From the NCBI GenBank assembly GCA_011947345.1, contig JAAVTG010000412.1, positions 1-64,000 of the forward strand: a stretch of DNA of 64,000 bases. Direction: 5' to 3'. The first letter of the stretch is position 1; every line of letters begins with the position of its first letter. Below, in pieces: positions 24,301-35,800 of the stretch. This stretch comes from Phytophthora quininea. Its lineage: Eukaryota > Oomycota > Peronosporomycetes > Peronosporales > Peronosporaceae. Under the pieces are notes generated by a model that was given only the letters and a program-made list of their open reading frames with translations, did no database searches and was not told the origin of the DNA. The position numbers were made by a program, and so were the translations under genes.

Positions 24301-24667
24301 TGGTTGTGTGGGAGACCACTAGGCGCTTCCACTGCAGCTTCAGTCGGTCGTCCACGGCCCGTTGTGGGTCACTGCAGGTGCTTCTGCTACTTGTACGCTC
24401 TCGTGGACTCGGTTCTAGTAGGAAAACGTCCTCGAAAAATACTTTACCGTCCGCACCACCGAATAAAAGGACACTTTGACTTGGCGTCAACAGCGTCATG
24501 GCATGGCCCGAGCGTGCGGAAGGAGAGCGAGACGCGTCTTGGCGAGAAGCTTGAGAGGCCGTAGAACAAGATCCATGCAGCTGCGTCCATGTGGAGGAGG
24601 TGGGTGCAGCGGTGGCCACTGGCGCGGCGTCGCTATCTGGTCGACGTATCACTGCACTCATTGTCAA
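21382..24667 (-). CDS. Kelch-repeat protein with C-terminal coiled coil
   Basis: The N-terminal ~480 residues contain kelch blades: SGHAMTLLTPSQSVLLFGG, RHAHSSVVVGGEQLFVFGG, PRAFAGLTASDDGRTLFLF and GRTAHATVLYK followed by FGGYAGSHRWLNDLHLL. A Gln/Pro/Ser-rich linker, a basic cluster (KRCKKSKRRRLADD, a candidate nuclear signal) and a heptad region (EEQTKRLEAAARRNEALEG, ALEEKLRVMQLEKDALETK) follow. A 67-bp intron at 23154-23220 joins NAAT to QCSRPPRT. C-terminal introns are about 21971-22052, about 21700-21767 and about 21570-21632; the last exon ends KEMTERAQRAEG..GANDR at 21382. Frame breaks occur near 23495, 23340 and 22663; 21790-22050 is unresolved. Kelch plus coiled coil recalls Tea1-like or plant kelch-scaffold proteins, but orthology is not claimed. 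Confidence 0.75.
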
Positions 24668-25453
24668 CTAACCTTTTATTTATCATTTACTGTACTATTT
24701 TTAATATTTGTTTTAAAAATGTATATAGCATTGTAAAAAGAGCCAAAGTCATGCGCTGCAATGCAATGGCAACGATTTTTCTCGAGTAAAATAAAAGAAA
24801 TGGTGGGACTTTATCTTTCTTGGCAAATTGGTCAATCCGTGACGATAAATAGGGGTCTGACATCCTAGCAGTCTCAGATAGCAACGTGGATGGGCTAACA
24901 TAAATTGAGGGCTTGGCAACTATCAAAAACAAAACGGTCAGTTTTGATCGGCGCAATCCGTTTTGCCGATATTTGCCGGCAAAAATGGCTGTCGTGACGC
25001 CTTTCAACTCCGCTAGCCATTTGAAGAATTGTCCCGCATCCCGTGCCGGTGACGACGGGAGCGTGGCGGTCCGACCAGAGGAGCAAGTGTAGAGCGTCAA
25101 GTCGTGCAGCGGACGAACATGTCGAGGGTGGTCTATTGAAGACCCCCACGAACCCTGTGGACCCGCTGGACAGCCAGACACGCGGCGGTCTGTGAACAAG
25201 GACGAGAACAAGGAATGTGAAGGAGCGTGGCTCCATCGGAAGAGCTCAAGGACGATCAGTTGTGAATCTACCCCGTGTACGCCAAGTGCTCAAGAACAAG
25301 AGCGTCAAGATAGCAGAAGAAGCGTTAACAAGAACAAGAAGTGTATTCAAACCCTTAAGTGTTCCTTTCTACTGATCCTCGCGTCACAACTCCGAGCTAC
25401 CCTAAGATTCCCTGTGGGGCAAGGTTCACGACAGAATACACGCCTTCGCACGC
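24668..25453. other. Start of repeat-rich island, no supported gene
   Basis: The AT-rich first 150 bp follow the kelch gene start. At 25190-25350 two imperfect copies of a GTTAACAAGRACRAGAA-like phrase occur about 120 bp apart. No convincing coding frame was found on either strand. Confidence 0.45.
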
Positions 25454-26395
25454 ATGACCTACGCAAACGACTTCCATTGGAGATCTGTCGTCTTGGTGCA
25501 TGTCTACTGCTTAGCTATCCGTGTCGCTCTGAGCTTCTCGGCCCTGACGAAAGACGGTTCGCTGATGTATTCGCTCTTCTTACGGCAGGGAGTTGTCAAT
25601 GAACATTGTGAGCTGCAGCGGCAAGTGAGATGGCCAGCATACGTCCTAGCGTCAGTAGAGGCTTATGTTCAAGGCCATCCAACCTTTTACATTGCAGAAT
25701 TACGTGATTTTATTAGCCAGAAATTTTCAGCACTCCACAACATCTCGTCGCAACTATCTGTTGCGTCTTGGCCTTCGATCTCAATCTAAGCCGTAAGGTT
25801 TTAGAGAAGGCTGCTCGCGAAGCCATTCCTGCTGAAATTAAACTCTACCGCCAAAAGCTACTGCCACTATATTCGTTTGCTGAACAACTCATTTTTCTTG
25901 ACGAGACAGGAAAAGATGGCCGTCACGCATATCGTAACTACGGTTGGTTCAAACGAAACACGAAGGCTGTTGTTGTCATTTCGATGTGGTAAACGCATCT
26001 CGGTTCAGAGGAACTTTCACTCGAGAGAATTTCCACGAGGCATTTCTTCGCGAAGTTGTCCCTAAACTGAACCCGCTGGCCTTAGTCCAGGTCCATTGTG
26101 GTAATCGACAGCGCAAAGATTCATGGTTATCCTGAACTATGAGTAGCAATTCATCAGTGCAGTGCGTCTTTAATATTTTTGCCGCCGAATTGCCCTCAAT
26201 TGAATCCGATAGAGCAGTGTTTCGAATTACTGAAGGGATGGCTTTAGAAGTATGCCAACATTATTTTTGCGCTGTACCCCGATCAAGTACTGGACATGGC
26301 AATGCGGCTTGCGCGCGGCGCGTTGATAAAGGATGTTTGGGAGCTTTTCGGCATTGCGGTTATCTCGGAAATGGGCTCAGGATGATGGTTGCGGA
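25454..26395 (+). pseudogene. Decayed Tc1/mariner-IS630-type DDE transposase
   Basis: The frame opens with MTYANDFHWRSVVL, the start of this oomycete transposase family, and continues with helix-turn-helix sequence and DLNLSRKVLEKAAREAIP. DDE landmarks are LIFLDETGKDGRHAY (first Asp), SIVVIDSAKIHGYPEL (second Asp, near 26090) and LPPNCPQLNPIEQCFELLK (terminal acidic residue, near 26180-26240). Several frame shifts (near 25545, 25780, 25985, 26080) and a TAG in the last segment break it. Terminal inverted repeats were not found. It is a relic, not an active element. Confidence 0.8.
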
Positions 26396-27499
26396 AGATT
26401 CCGTGGGTGAAAATGTCGTGACCGGGCAGTTCCCCACCTCCACTGGCATCCATAGACCATACAAACTTATGGACACAACACCGGTTTGCCTCAATTCTTC
26501 AGATTCTTCGTCTCCTCGACGGATTCCTTCGCGCAGGTGCTCCAGCCGTATTGCTTGCGCCGATGAGTTGGTGGTGGGAACTTCTAATGGGGTGGCGTCA
26601 GGACGTTTGGCATGCACAGCATCTATATGATGAGCCGCAATTGGCCCGAGCGTGATGATGTTGGTTAGTTGTTAACCTAGCTGCATTTTAGCGTTATTGA
26701 TTTGTTGCGTGGTAGCGCAATGAAATTGCTCCGGAGGGGTTGCACGTTGCGCATATAGAAATACCTCGAAGCGGAAGCCACCAAGCTGTGCCAAGTCATT
26801 AGCTGTAAAGAGCTTCCAGCGATGTTGCAACGTCGCCACAAAATCATTCGACGAAAGCCTGACGTACCTTATTTAAGAGTCATTTGGGCCTTCTTTACGT
26901 AATCAGCCGTCTAGTGCCTCTGGGCTGGCGGAAACCTCAGTGAACTCGGCCAAACACTTCTCTCGGAACATGTAGTATCCCTCACTATGTCGAAGTGAAC
27001 ATCCACCACGAGCGCGATCGAAAGGCTGTCTGACACGAATCATTAGGACAGCAGCTGCAAACAGGAAAGAGCCGAGATCCATCCCCCCACATTGCAAAGT
27101 TTTCACTGGTCAGGGTGTACTCGATGCCATTCTAGGGTCGACGGGAATCTGCGTATTACTCGCACCGGACTTGTTTTGAGCTCCTCATTCGCAACGATTA
27201 CGAGGCGTGCAGAAGCGTCAAAATGTCCGAGAATCTGGCCGCGAAACGAACGGTAACTTAAAATAAACCGCTAGCAGTTTCTCTCTTACCTGGCAAAAAC
27301 TAGTAAATGGAAGGGACAATGTTAGAAGCAGTATTTTCAAGTGTGCTGGTTGAGTACCGCTTATCGCTCCCACCAAGCCCATACACTAGCCACACTGTCG
27401 CAATATTACACTTCCAAATGCTTGTGAAGCGCACAACTGTACATGTACGTTAAGAGTAACAGCTCCCTCCAGGTTCAGGATTCACTACGCACGTACATT
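26396..27499. other. Repeat-island spacer, no supported gene
   Basis: No frame above 82 codons shows recognisable sequence. It probably contains the degraded 5' half of the MULE that becomes readable at 27500 and the 3' flank of the Tc1-like relic. Confidence 0.4.
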
Positions 27500-28345
27500 G
27501 ATGGAAAATCACGATCGAATTGATAAAACAATTCCGATTTTGGAAAATGATGAAGCTTGTGTATCTTTTGCGAAGTACTTCAAGATGCAGTGGCTCTGCG
27601 GTAGATATAAGAAATGGCAATGCGTTAAATCTCCTACTAGAATGACTAAAGCGAATAATCCTGTTGAAAATTTTAATAAGCAGTTGAAGCAGCAACATAC
27701 AATGCGCAGATTACTACGTCTAAACCGGCTAATTGAAAAATTGCTGGACGCAATTACTATATATTCGCGGTTAGTTAAACTGCGCGCCGAATTTGCTCGC
27801 GTAGCTGCCCACGTCCTTCGATCGTATCGCAAACTAATTTCTGAAGAAAAAAGTAGTGAATTCAACCGAAAATCCTCTATTGAGTTTTGATCGGCGAGGC
27901 TATGCGAACGAGGAGGTTTCGCTTGTATCAGCAATTTGATTGAATTATTCGAACTGATGACACGCCGAGTATACCAGTACTACCTCCTCCTGTTGTTCAG
28001 CGTACTGAATATAACCCGATTGATTGTCGGATACCGGCTTCTAGCTTTACCGCAAGTACAGTGGAGGGTAACGATCACGAATTAATTACAACTAAGATAA
28101 ACGGCGAAGATATTACCGGCAAAGAACTAGAATATGAAATCCAGCCGACCATTGGCTGGGCAGTCGATATTGACGCCTGAACGTCTCGTGTCGACAGTTC
28201 TTCAAGCTTCGCCGTTGTGTTCATCTCATGTTAGCACAAATCTGGATTGGTATCCCAGTCGATAACGCAACACCGGCACGACTGGTCTTTGCTGATCGTC
28301 GACCCAAGAGAAAATATGGTTGTCCTAAAGATGTTGGCCACGTAG
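27500..28345 (+). pseudogene. Mutator-like (MULE) transposase C-terminal remnant with SWIM zinc finger
   Basis: The readable frame 27498-27890 has the MULE signature TKANNPVENFNKQLKQ and the following RRLLRLNRLIEKLL. After frame breaks the sequence resumes as QPTIGWAVDID, then CRQFFKLRRCVHLMLAQIW (28191-28250). Preceded by a cysteine two residues earlier, this forms the CxC..CxH SWIM zinc finger. It ends with DRRPKRKYGCPK. The catalytic DDE part upstream was not recovered, so this is a 5'-degraded copy. Inverted ends were not identified. Confidence 0.75.
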
Positions 28346-28597
28346 TGAGTTTAGAATAAGTCTTGATTAACAGAAATTAATAATAGTACACGATGAGGAG
28401 GTGGTTATAGTATCGCCCTCGACAACACGAGACTTTTGTCGCCAAATTCTGTCGCGCAGTTCGACATCATCCTTTGTCCTGGGCAAATAAATGCTCTGAC
28501 TGTCTCGCGTCACCTTCCTCATACGCTGGTGACGGCGCTTCTTCGATTTCTGCGGAAGTCCAAGTCGAGTTTTGGGCCGTAGCTGTATCTTACGTCT
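28346..28597. other. Spacer downstream of MULE relic
   Basis: No coding frame or structure recognised. Confidence 0.4.
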
Positions 28598-29109
28598 TTA
28601 ATAAGCTATCAGAATAGAACTAAATGCTGAATCTTGAGCCTGGGTCTCCACCTGTTGATGGGTACTGTTAGCATCAATTGATGCTACTTCCTGTGATCGG
28701 GAATGCTGCGGCGATGCTGCACGCGGTGACGAAACTGGTGGAGACGGTGAACTTGACTGTGATCTCGTCGACACTGATCGACCGAGGACCTCACGGACGA
28801 TACTTGTCACTTCGGCATTAAACGCGGTCTCCTGTCCTTCAGCAGCCGCACTCCTTTCTTCAGCTTGTACGAGCGAAGCTGCCGCCAGCCTGGCGTGCAG
28901 GGCTGGCCGCCCGTGTCTCTGACTCTACTAATGTACGTGTGCAGAGGTAGCAGTTCAAGGCGGTTTAACCTGATCGGATATTGCGGGTCTTCGTCTGGGG
29001 CTAATTTCACGATTGTAGCAGAGCGTAGGCCGCGGATGTCCCCATCCACGAAGCCAGAAGAATAGTACTCTATCGAGTCTCCAGCTCTTAGTAAATCTGA
29101 CGATGCCAT
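28598..29109 (-). CDS. Hypothetical protein, possibly repeat-associated, one frame break
   Basis: Starts MASSDLLRAGDSIEYYSSG at 29109. The first ~75 residues (GDIRGLRSATIVKL..LELLPLHTYISRVRD) look like a small beta-rich module that I associate loosely with multicopy oomycete proteins. After a shift near 28850 the frame reads LVQAEERSAAAEGQETAF, then TSIVREVLGRSVSTRSQ and a Ser/Pro-rich tail ending at 28598. No catalytic motif is visible. It lies between transposon relics and may be part of an element. Function unknown. Confidence 0.45.
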
Positions 29110-29915
29110 TTGTCGCAGATATTATTTTTTCCTTTTTGAAAACACACACACACAGCACAAATGTTAGCGCTAATGATAGCGAGGCAGCGGCTGTGCTGTT
29201 AGTGCGAGAGATATGTGTCTAACTGTCCTATGCAGACAACGTTCACTTGGCCGCCTTGATTGTAGCACTCGCTATCGTATCTCGTGTTAACTACAGCCAC
29301 ATGACAACACCAAATCACAACCGTTAGGCGCCTTGACGGCGTGGCAATAACTAACTGCCAATGCAACGATCTCTACCACCTACCACGCTCCCTGGGTCCT
29401 TCGACGTCTCACCGCAGGATCTTGGTTATCCCCGCAGCAAATGTATTAGGAAAGGTCAACTAGTCACAGTGGCTGCACCGCATGGGCAAAGTGCACGCGC
29501 ACCTAGCTAGCTTGCGCTCGGGGCGGTGGTCTCTCGCTCGCTGTCGCTGACATCGCCTTGTCGATATTCTCCAGAAATGGTTTGGATTTAAATTCTTTCA
29601 AATCTAAAGTCTGCAAAATTGCGATCAACTCTGTATTTTTACCCTCCCCGTCTGGAGTTTTCGCTTTCTATCATCGACGTCGTGTTCTCGCCAGAGCATC
29701 ATGCAGTGTCGTTTATGGTGTGGCTCACACTTCGTGTAAACCGCACAATTCATATGAAGCTCTTTTTATGCTCACTCACATTGGTATGGTGAGAGGCAAA
29801 CTGCAGCCGCAAAAGTGGAGTGGGTGTGCAACTGTACTCACATAGCCGCGAGGCTGCATCACGGGCTTTTGCTGACAGAATGACACGACTCCGCTAGAAC
29901 GGAACCCAGATTCGG
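29110..29915. other. Intergenic; short CA tract
   Basis: A short (AC)n run lies at about 29144-29155. The rest shows no recognisable gene; the 95-codon + frame at 29558-29845 has no family features. Confidence 0.45.
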
Positions 29916-30152
29916 TTTTACACCCAAAGCGGGCTCAGGTACACAGTTATTGACCAAGAGGAGTCAACCACAATCGAGTCGATGCATTACCTTGCGACGA
30001 TTCAGAAATATGCACGGCAGATCAAATTGGTCAAGGAGAATAAGATTCGGGTGAAGGTTTTCTGTTGTGGTCAGCAGGGCTTCCCTCTTTTGCAAGCTAT
30101 TGCCTCGGCGGTTTTCTCCCCGAGAAGTTCAAGTGCGGTTACGGAGCAATAA
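29916..30152 (+). pseudogene. Short coding-like fragment, unrecognised
   Basis: An open stretch reads RYTVIDQEESTTIESMHYL and KLVKENKIRVKVFCCGQQ before TAA 30150-30152. Composition is protein-like, but there is no ATG, and both ends stop abruptly. Probably an exon-sized piece of a decayed element. Confidence 0.25.
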
Positions 30153-30320
30153 TTTTCCTCACCCAAGTTCGTCCATTTCCACATTCGCGATCGACGGTAG
30201 CGTGGAAAAGCTGATGTTGATATTTTTCAATACTAAGAACACGGAGGCTGACGATATTGCAGCAACATGATTGATGATTTGGCGGTTTTTGTTAAACATT
30301 ACTCTTTTATGTACAATTTT

Positions 30321-30420
30321 AAATAATAAAATGTGTGTCGGTCGCCATGTCAGTCACAAAATACGGAGTTCTGATTGGCTGAAAGTTTATTTATCTAAGT
30401 ACATATCTAAGTGTAAATAG
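30321..30420 (+). repeat. Copy A of a ~100-bp dispersed repeat
   Basis: Shares with 30790-30890 the ordered blocks ATAAAA, GTGTSCGTC, CAGTCACA and TTCTGATTGGCTGAAA. Blocks keep order with small indels. Function unknown. Confidence 0.6.
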
Positions 30421-30753
30421 TAGACTAGGATGTCCAAGATACTGAGACAGTGTTCTAATTTGAAAAGTTCCTAACACGTTTAGAAGTATCTAGAATATTC
30501 AGATTATAATAACTACCCAAAACATAATTATGATGGTTTCGGTTGTTACTTGCTTGACGAGGATTGTCATCTCCAATTCCAACATCCTACAGCACGCTAT
30601 CGTTCCATGCACTGGCGGTTCACGCTATACAGCCTTTCTTATAGAGCCCGAAAAAGCGTAGGCATGTGACCAACAACAGATCGGCTGTAAAGTTATTTTT
30701 ATCAGTACATTTAGGAAAAGGAAAATTAACTACAATAAAGCTGGGTGGGCTGG
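30421..30753. other. Spacer between repeat copies
   Basis: AT-rich, with no coding frame of note. Confidence 0.4.
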
Positions 30754-30774
30754 CTGCACCGCTTTGCGGCGCAG
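30754..30774 (+). repeat. GC-rich hairpin
   Basis: CTGCACCGC, loop TTT, then GCGGCGCAG: a 9-bp stem with one mismatch, immediately before repeat copy B. Short GC hairpins near an end are typical of Helitron 3' termini, but a CTRR end was not demonstrated. Confidence 0.45.
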
Positions 30775-30789
30775 CGCGAACGCTTGTCT

Positions 30790-30890
30790 ATAAAATAAAA
30801 GGCGTGTCCGTCCGTCTGTCCATCAGTCACACTTTTCTGATTGGCTGAAAATATAACAAAAACCAGTACATTCATCTAAAGGGTAACACT
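30790..30890 (+). repeat. Copy B of the ~100-bp dispersed repeat
   Basis: Second copy in direct orientation, about 470 bp from copy A. The TTCTGATTGGCTGAAA core is best conserved. It abuts the 3' end of the 223-codon minus-strand frame. Confidence 0.6.
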
Positions 30891-30891
30891 C

Positions 30892-31563
30892 CTAAGTACA
30901 TCCGGCCGAGCGAAGGGAGGGATTTGGTTCAGGCGCTCCGGAGAACGAAGATTGCGCCGCAAAGTAATTCATTTTGACACCATTGAGATGAAAACTCGGC
31001 AACATTCTCATAGGGTTCGGTGGATGTGTATTTTTGTCATATACCGTACTATCAGGAACATCGTTCAAAACGCAATCAGTACTGTCCATGTCATCATGCG
31101 AGAAATCCACTCCGCTTGCTTGGCTGCCAATTTCATCATTGTTGCAGTTGGGCATATTTTGTGGAACTGTCGATGAGAGAAGGAGAGACTCGTCATCATG
31201 GTTAGGTGTTGCCATAGACACAACCTCGTCGATAGGTATTTCTAAGAAAAACACGTCCAAGATAGCAAGACCGTTAAGAGTTTCAGCAGATCTCACCCGG
31301 TCGGCCATGCAAATCAAATACATTTTCAAGTACCTAGCACCAGCCAGGTGGTGCCGGCAGTAGTTTGCGACCACCGGGCATGGGTTGGGCCTGGGTGTGG
31401 GTCCTGCCTGGTCGTGTGCGTGTCGGCCTTGATAATCTGGATCCATATGAATGTAGATGCATGTTACTGTCTTATTCAAATGGAAGGGGCACTCACATCG
31501 CCATCTTCTCCATGAAAGCCTTGGGTGGAGATGCTGATATCCCCGTTTCGGGGCTAGTTGCAA
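30892..31563 (-). CDS. Hypothetical 223-codon protein in the repeat island
   Basis: An intact minus-strand frame, unusually long for this noisy region. The second half (MADRVRSAETLNGLAILDVF..DDMDSTDCVLNDVPDST) has protein-like composition and may start at that internal Met. No domain, signal peptide or transmembrane segment recognised. The last codons overlap the CCGGCCGAGCGAAGGGAGG sequence following repeat copy B, so the frame may belong to the same mobile element. Low certainty. Confidence 0.35.
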   Translation of the reverse strand: MQLAPKRGYQHLHPRLSWRRWRCECPFHLNKTVTCIYIHMDPDYQGRHAHDQAGPTPRPNPCPVVANYCRHHLAGARYLKMYLICMADRVRSAETLNGLAILDVFFLEIPIDEVVSMATPNHDDESLLLSSTVPQNMPNCNNDEIGSQASGVDFSHDDMDSTDCVLNDVPDSTVYDKNTHPPNPMRMLPSFHLNGVKMNYFAAQSSFSGAPEPNPSLRSAGCT

Positions 31564-31641
31564 TCAAGACTGCAAAACTCCGGTCATCATGCGGCATACG
31601 GGCGTAACCACTCGCAACCTTGAGCTCCTTATTCACTATGA

Positions 31642-32365
31642 TTGGCGCCGTCACCTCTGTTAGATTACGACTGCCGGCAACGGTGTGGTACCATGTTTCT
31701 CCCGACCATGTATGGAGATGACAACATTCGCCATGTGCTGAGAATGCCGGTAGCTGTACACTTGTATATCATCTCACCAAAGCTTTGTTCAAAACAACTG
31801 TGGGACTTTTCCCTGGATCAAAGCCAAAGCACTGGTATTTCATCAAGTCCAAGCTGCACGGGAAGACGCGGCCCGTGCTTCGTGATTTCCTACCAATCCC
31901 TCTAACTCAAGATGTTTACGACTATTCATGTTTGTCTGTTTCTGCCATGGTCGACTTGGAGAATGGTAGTTTCATCTATGGCTATGGGTGAAACCGTCAG
32001 CTTGCATTGAAGAAAAGACGAGGATTGAATTTAACCAGGGCAATGTGTTACTGTTCCATGCGGACATCATTCACGGTGGCGACCGATGTTCGGTAGACAA
32101 CTCGAGGATATATTGTTTACTGAATCATATATGCGGGAGAGTGGTTCGTAAGAATAAGACAGTTAACCTGGTTCCCTGCAGTACTAAGAAGGAGAGAGAT
32201 AATGAAATTGATGGGCGACCCTGCTTTGTTCATAGATGTGAAAACCGTACGGCACCACGTCACCGTATGTACATCTGGCAGGGACTAGGAGTCGAACATC
32301 AGTGCCCATCTCTTGGTCTACTATCATCCACTTGCTTATCGCACATGTGGTTGCGTTATGGCTGA
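31642..32365 (+). pseudogene. 2OG-Fe(II) dioxygenase-like (double-stranded beta-helix) gene, frame-broken
   Basis: Readable pieces are GLFPGSKPKHWYFIKSKLHG, YDYSCLSVSAMVDLENGS and, after a shift near 31988, RIEFNQGNVLLFHADIIHGG followed by NSRIYCLLNH. The order of a small-residue-rich strand (SAMVDLENGS), a 'GNVLLFHADIIHGGD' strand holding the distal metal His, and a downstream Arg (NSRIY) fits the 2OG-oxygenase core as found in multicopy oomycete proteins. The proximal HxD pair is not clear. The break at 31988 is resolved by one missing G in GGGTGAAA. Upstream 31642-31790 also changes frame. Could be a transposon passenger or a decayed paralogue. Confidence 0.5.
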
Positions 32366-34599
32366 GGAGGAGGTGCGGGAAAAAAGGCCGCGATGATGCG
32401 ATCTCGCAACTAGAGCAAAACGAGACAGGACGTGCTTCGAACACTGCGACGGAGACCACATCACAACAGGAGGGAGAGCGGAAGTCTTCTTAGCTGCTTC
32501 GCGGAACAGAAGAGAAAGCAGAAAGCAAGGCATCGTGTTCCCGGTTGATATCACGTAGATGAAGTCGATGGTGAACATGTCGCGATGTCTGCAACAGACC
32601 TTGCACCTCTTGTTCGGTGAGTTTATATGTTAATGGTGTATATAGAACATGTTGCGGATTAACGAGGTAGTATGGAATGTTCTGTTACAGCAGAGGCAAT
32701 CCTGTAAGCGATCTACCAAATGACGCACACTCGTCTGTCTCAATATCATTAAGCAAAGCAGCCAGATATTCAACAGGTACATACAACATTTTACTTGAAA
32801 TGGAAGCTGTCTACTGATTGCCTACCGGCGGGCCCGATGAGGTCAAAGTTTGAAAAAAAATGGTCCAATATTTTGGTACTATCGACGACGAAAGAGACGG
32901 CCGCTATCTCCGGAACTCCGAGGAGTCATGCTAATATTTGTTGTAATCTCAGAGGAGAGCGCAAGGACGAGCAACATGTCGGATTCGAACGTGTGGAGGA
33001 GACGCTGCTAGTGATTTCGTTTACGACGTGGATGACACGTGATGGCGCTGGCTGAACGAGTTACCAGGTGTGTTGGATCGCATTAAGTGGCGGTTCGACT
33101 GGGGCGAAGGTCAGGACTAATTATCAAATGGAGACTACTGAGTATTTGGAAAGGTTGATGAGCTATGAAAGCCCGCGTGGTGGCTGGGTGTGTGGAATGG
33201 CCAAACCTACACGGATCGTGGGACAATTGTCTGGTACCAGCGGTGGTATGTTCTGGCGTCTGTGAAATGAGAGTGTCGAGCTTCATTGGAGAGGAGGTTG
33301 TGGAAGCTAAGTACGTCGTTTCCCTGCTGTTCAGCGATCCCATGCGTACCTCTTTATTGAGCGGTGGGGAGTAGTTCCATTTGGAGGTCAATCACCACGA
33401 AGCACACCCTGATACCGTCATCTGCTTCTTGGGAGTTTCCTGCGACTCGCAGCTCAACCTGGCCCAGTTCAACGACATGGATGAGGGAAACGCGCCTGTA
33501 TTCTTGTTACTGCTCCCGAGTGAGACGACGGGAGCGAACCTTCTCGTTCTTCGCTTGTCTTTGACAGTGCCTTGACGACGAGAAATGGTCGATTTTTCTT
33601 GGCCCAATTCGTGGCCATTTTCTCTTGGTTTGAGAGGTACTCGAGATCGTGGCAGGATTGATCAAGTCGTCGGTGTTATTGATGTCAAAGACTCTCTCTC
33701 TCTTATTACTCGAGATCTCATCTTGAAGGCCATTCTACGCTCGAGTGGACGTTCGCCAGGATCTTCAGCATGATCAGCTATATATGCTGCAGCCACGTCA
33801 GCGACCTGTGTGGCCACAAGAGGCTTTGTTCTTCAAATGGTGGTAAGCGCTGTCATCCGGACCGCGGTGTCGAACGTGTGACCGCTCGCCGTCGGCCGTA
33901 TGACCACCGGTGTCGCGTCAGGCTCCGCCGCCAACACCCTCGGTGCATACACAAACGAGCCGAATAATATCTGGGTCTGGGTCTGCAGATCTCGGCCATC
34001 CACTCGACTCCGGACACAGCGAAAGTGGTGTCGGTGGTGTCGGTAATTGCGCAGGCGGTGAGGGCGCTAATGTTGGTTAAATCAAAGCTGGTGACAGCTG
34101 ATGTAGTCTTCGTTCAGCGAGAACGGGACTCAACGAACTGCAAGCCGGAAAACTTAACGCTGCGTCGGACAGCGGCGTTACTCCTCTACTGGACACCCAT
34201 TTAACAGATTTATCGGACGCGCTTACGGCTTCATTACCGGACTAACATATCTGATCAAAACCCGTATCTCCATGGCCATACTTTTCTCTTCATCTCTTTG
34301 CAATTGTGAATGATTAGAACACCGGACGTCAACAGGTTATGTCAAACCCTTTCGTTCTAAGAACATCGGTTTCTTTGCAGTGGACATGACGTACTTCGTG
34401 GGTGATAGAAACTAAAAGCATCTGACGCAGTCATCCCTTTCATTCGGCTGGTATTTCGTGTACAACACATAGATTACTTGTGTGGGATACATAGATCAAT
34501 AGATTAGATCAATTATGTGGACCACACTAAGCGATGACGTTACATCGGTCCATGGGGCAACAATTAAAGTTTTTCAGTTCGCCTAATTTCGAACAAAAT
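32366..34599. other. Repeat-island spacer, no supported gene
   Basis: Many frames of 60-100 codons on both strands (for example 33083-33391 on the minus strand, 33381-33575 on +) lack family features, start context or splice structure. Probably old transposon sequence degraded beyond recognition. Confidence 0.4.
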
Positions 34600-35800
34600 A
34601 CGTATGATGAACAGGACGCCACAATGAAGACAGGAGATACCAGGACGCCAACTAACAATGAAGTTCACTTTCTACTTCCTCCAGACACTTCTTCATTGAC
34701 TTCCGATGTGGAAGGTGATGCCAATTCTGACGATTGGTATACAGAGACAGAAGTGGTCGTGTGGGTTGCGACTGTGGAGGAGTTTCTGCAGAGCGAGTAC
34801 CGATCTCTGCAGACGAGGGCAGGTTGAGTTCGACGCATCAGGAGATAGCGATGAAGGTTATATGGCGACGTCTTATTTCAGCATGAGGCGAAACGTGCCA
34901 GGAAGTAGCTCAATCGAGAGCGCCTTGCTGCAGCTAAGGCAAAACTTTCGCGGGACAGGACTACGAGAGAGAACTGGGACTCTCTGGCAAGAGAGGAACT
35001 GGAGATGCTGCCCTGGACGATGATGGACTATAAAATACGTGTGGATGGGTGGAGCTTCGGTAAGGCTCTTAATTGTATTGGTGTTGTATATACTTCACGA
35101 ACTGCCGTCTAATGTTGTATTATCTGCCCTGAACTCTCAATGCAACCAGACCGGACAGATGCTTATCCTGACTTTTATTCAAGAGGCTACCGGCAGACGC
35201 CTGAAGTGCTTGCGCTGACGGATTCACCGCTTCGCTTGTTTTTCCTCGTTATGCCTCCTCACCTGTGGCGACGCCTTGCTACAGAAAGTAATCGATACTA
35301 TCACCAGCATCTAAACGAGCGTGTGGGTGAGCAGTGAGATCGGGGGCGAAGGAACAAGAGAGGACGAGCTGCTAAGAGAAACAGCGACCCACAAGAATTC
35401 AACCCGAGGATACATTGCACTGCATTGGGTTGCTGGTTACCAGATTTGTTCTGCTGTTACAAACGAAAGTTCGCTCAGCATTAGTCAACGACTGTGGGTG
35501 CTGTGCCACAATGCACGTTTTGATAGGAAGGCGCAATTCGACCGCATCACGCAGAATTTGCATTTCACCAACAACGCTGATGCTCTGATCGTGCGTGGAA
35601 AGTAAGGTCTGTAGTGGTAACTTTGCAAGAGACGTTCACAAGAGGCTTAAACTCGTCTCCGATGGTGTCGTTCAATGAAGACATGAGGACTTGGCGTAGA
35701 CATCTTCACACAATTTGCTCTTGGTCTCGGACGTCTACACACGAAGGATTCTTGGGCTCATAACCTAGTGACGCACGCGCAGTAGACAACCGAGCGAGCA
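34600..35800 (+). pseudogene. piggyBac-like transposase remnant
   Basis: Ordered fragments in changing frames: LAREELEMLPWTMMDYKI, LTDSPLRLFFLVMPPHLWRR then LATESNRYYHQHLNERV (35210-35330), AQFDRITQNLHFTNNADAL (35535-35590), and VRSVVVTLQETFTRGLNSSP then MVSFNEDMRTWRRHL (35605-35710). SPL.LFF.FMP..LW..IA.ESNRY and the LHFTNN..WKVR..V.TL..TF order are characteristic of oomycete piggyBac (DDE_Tnp_1_7) proteins, including the SF[ND]E acidic motif. Multiple stops show it is dead. TTAA-flanked ends were not established. Confidence 0.7.
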
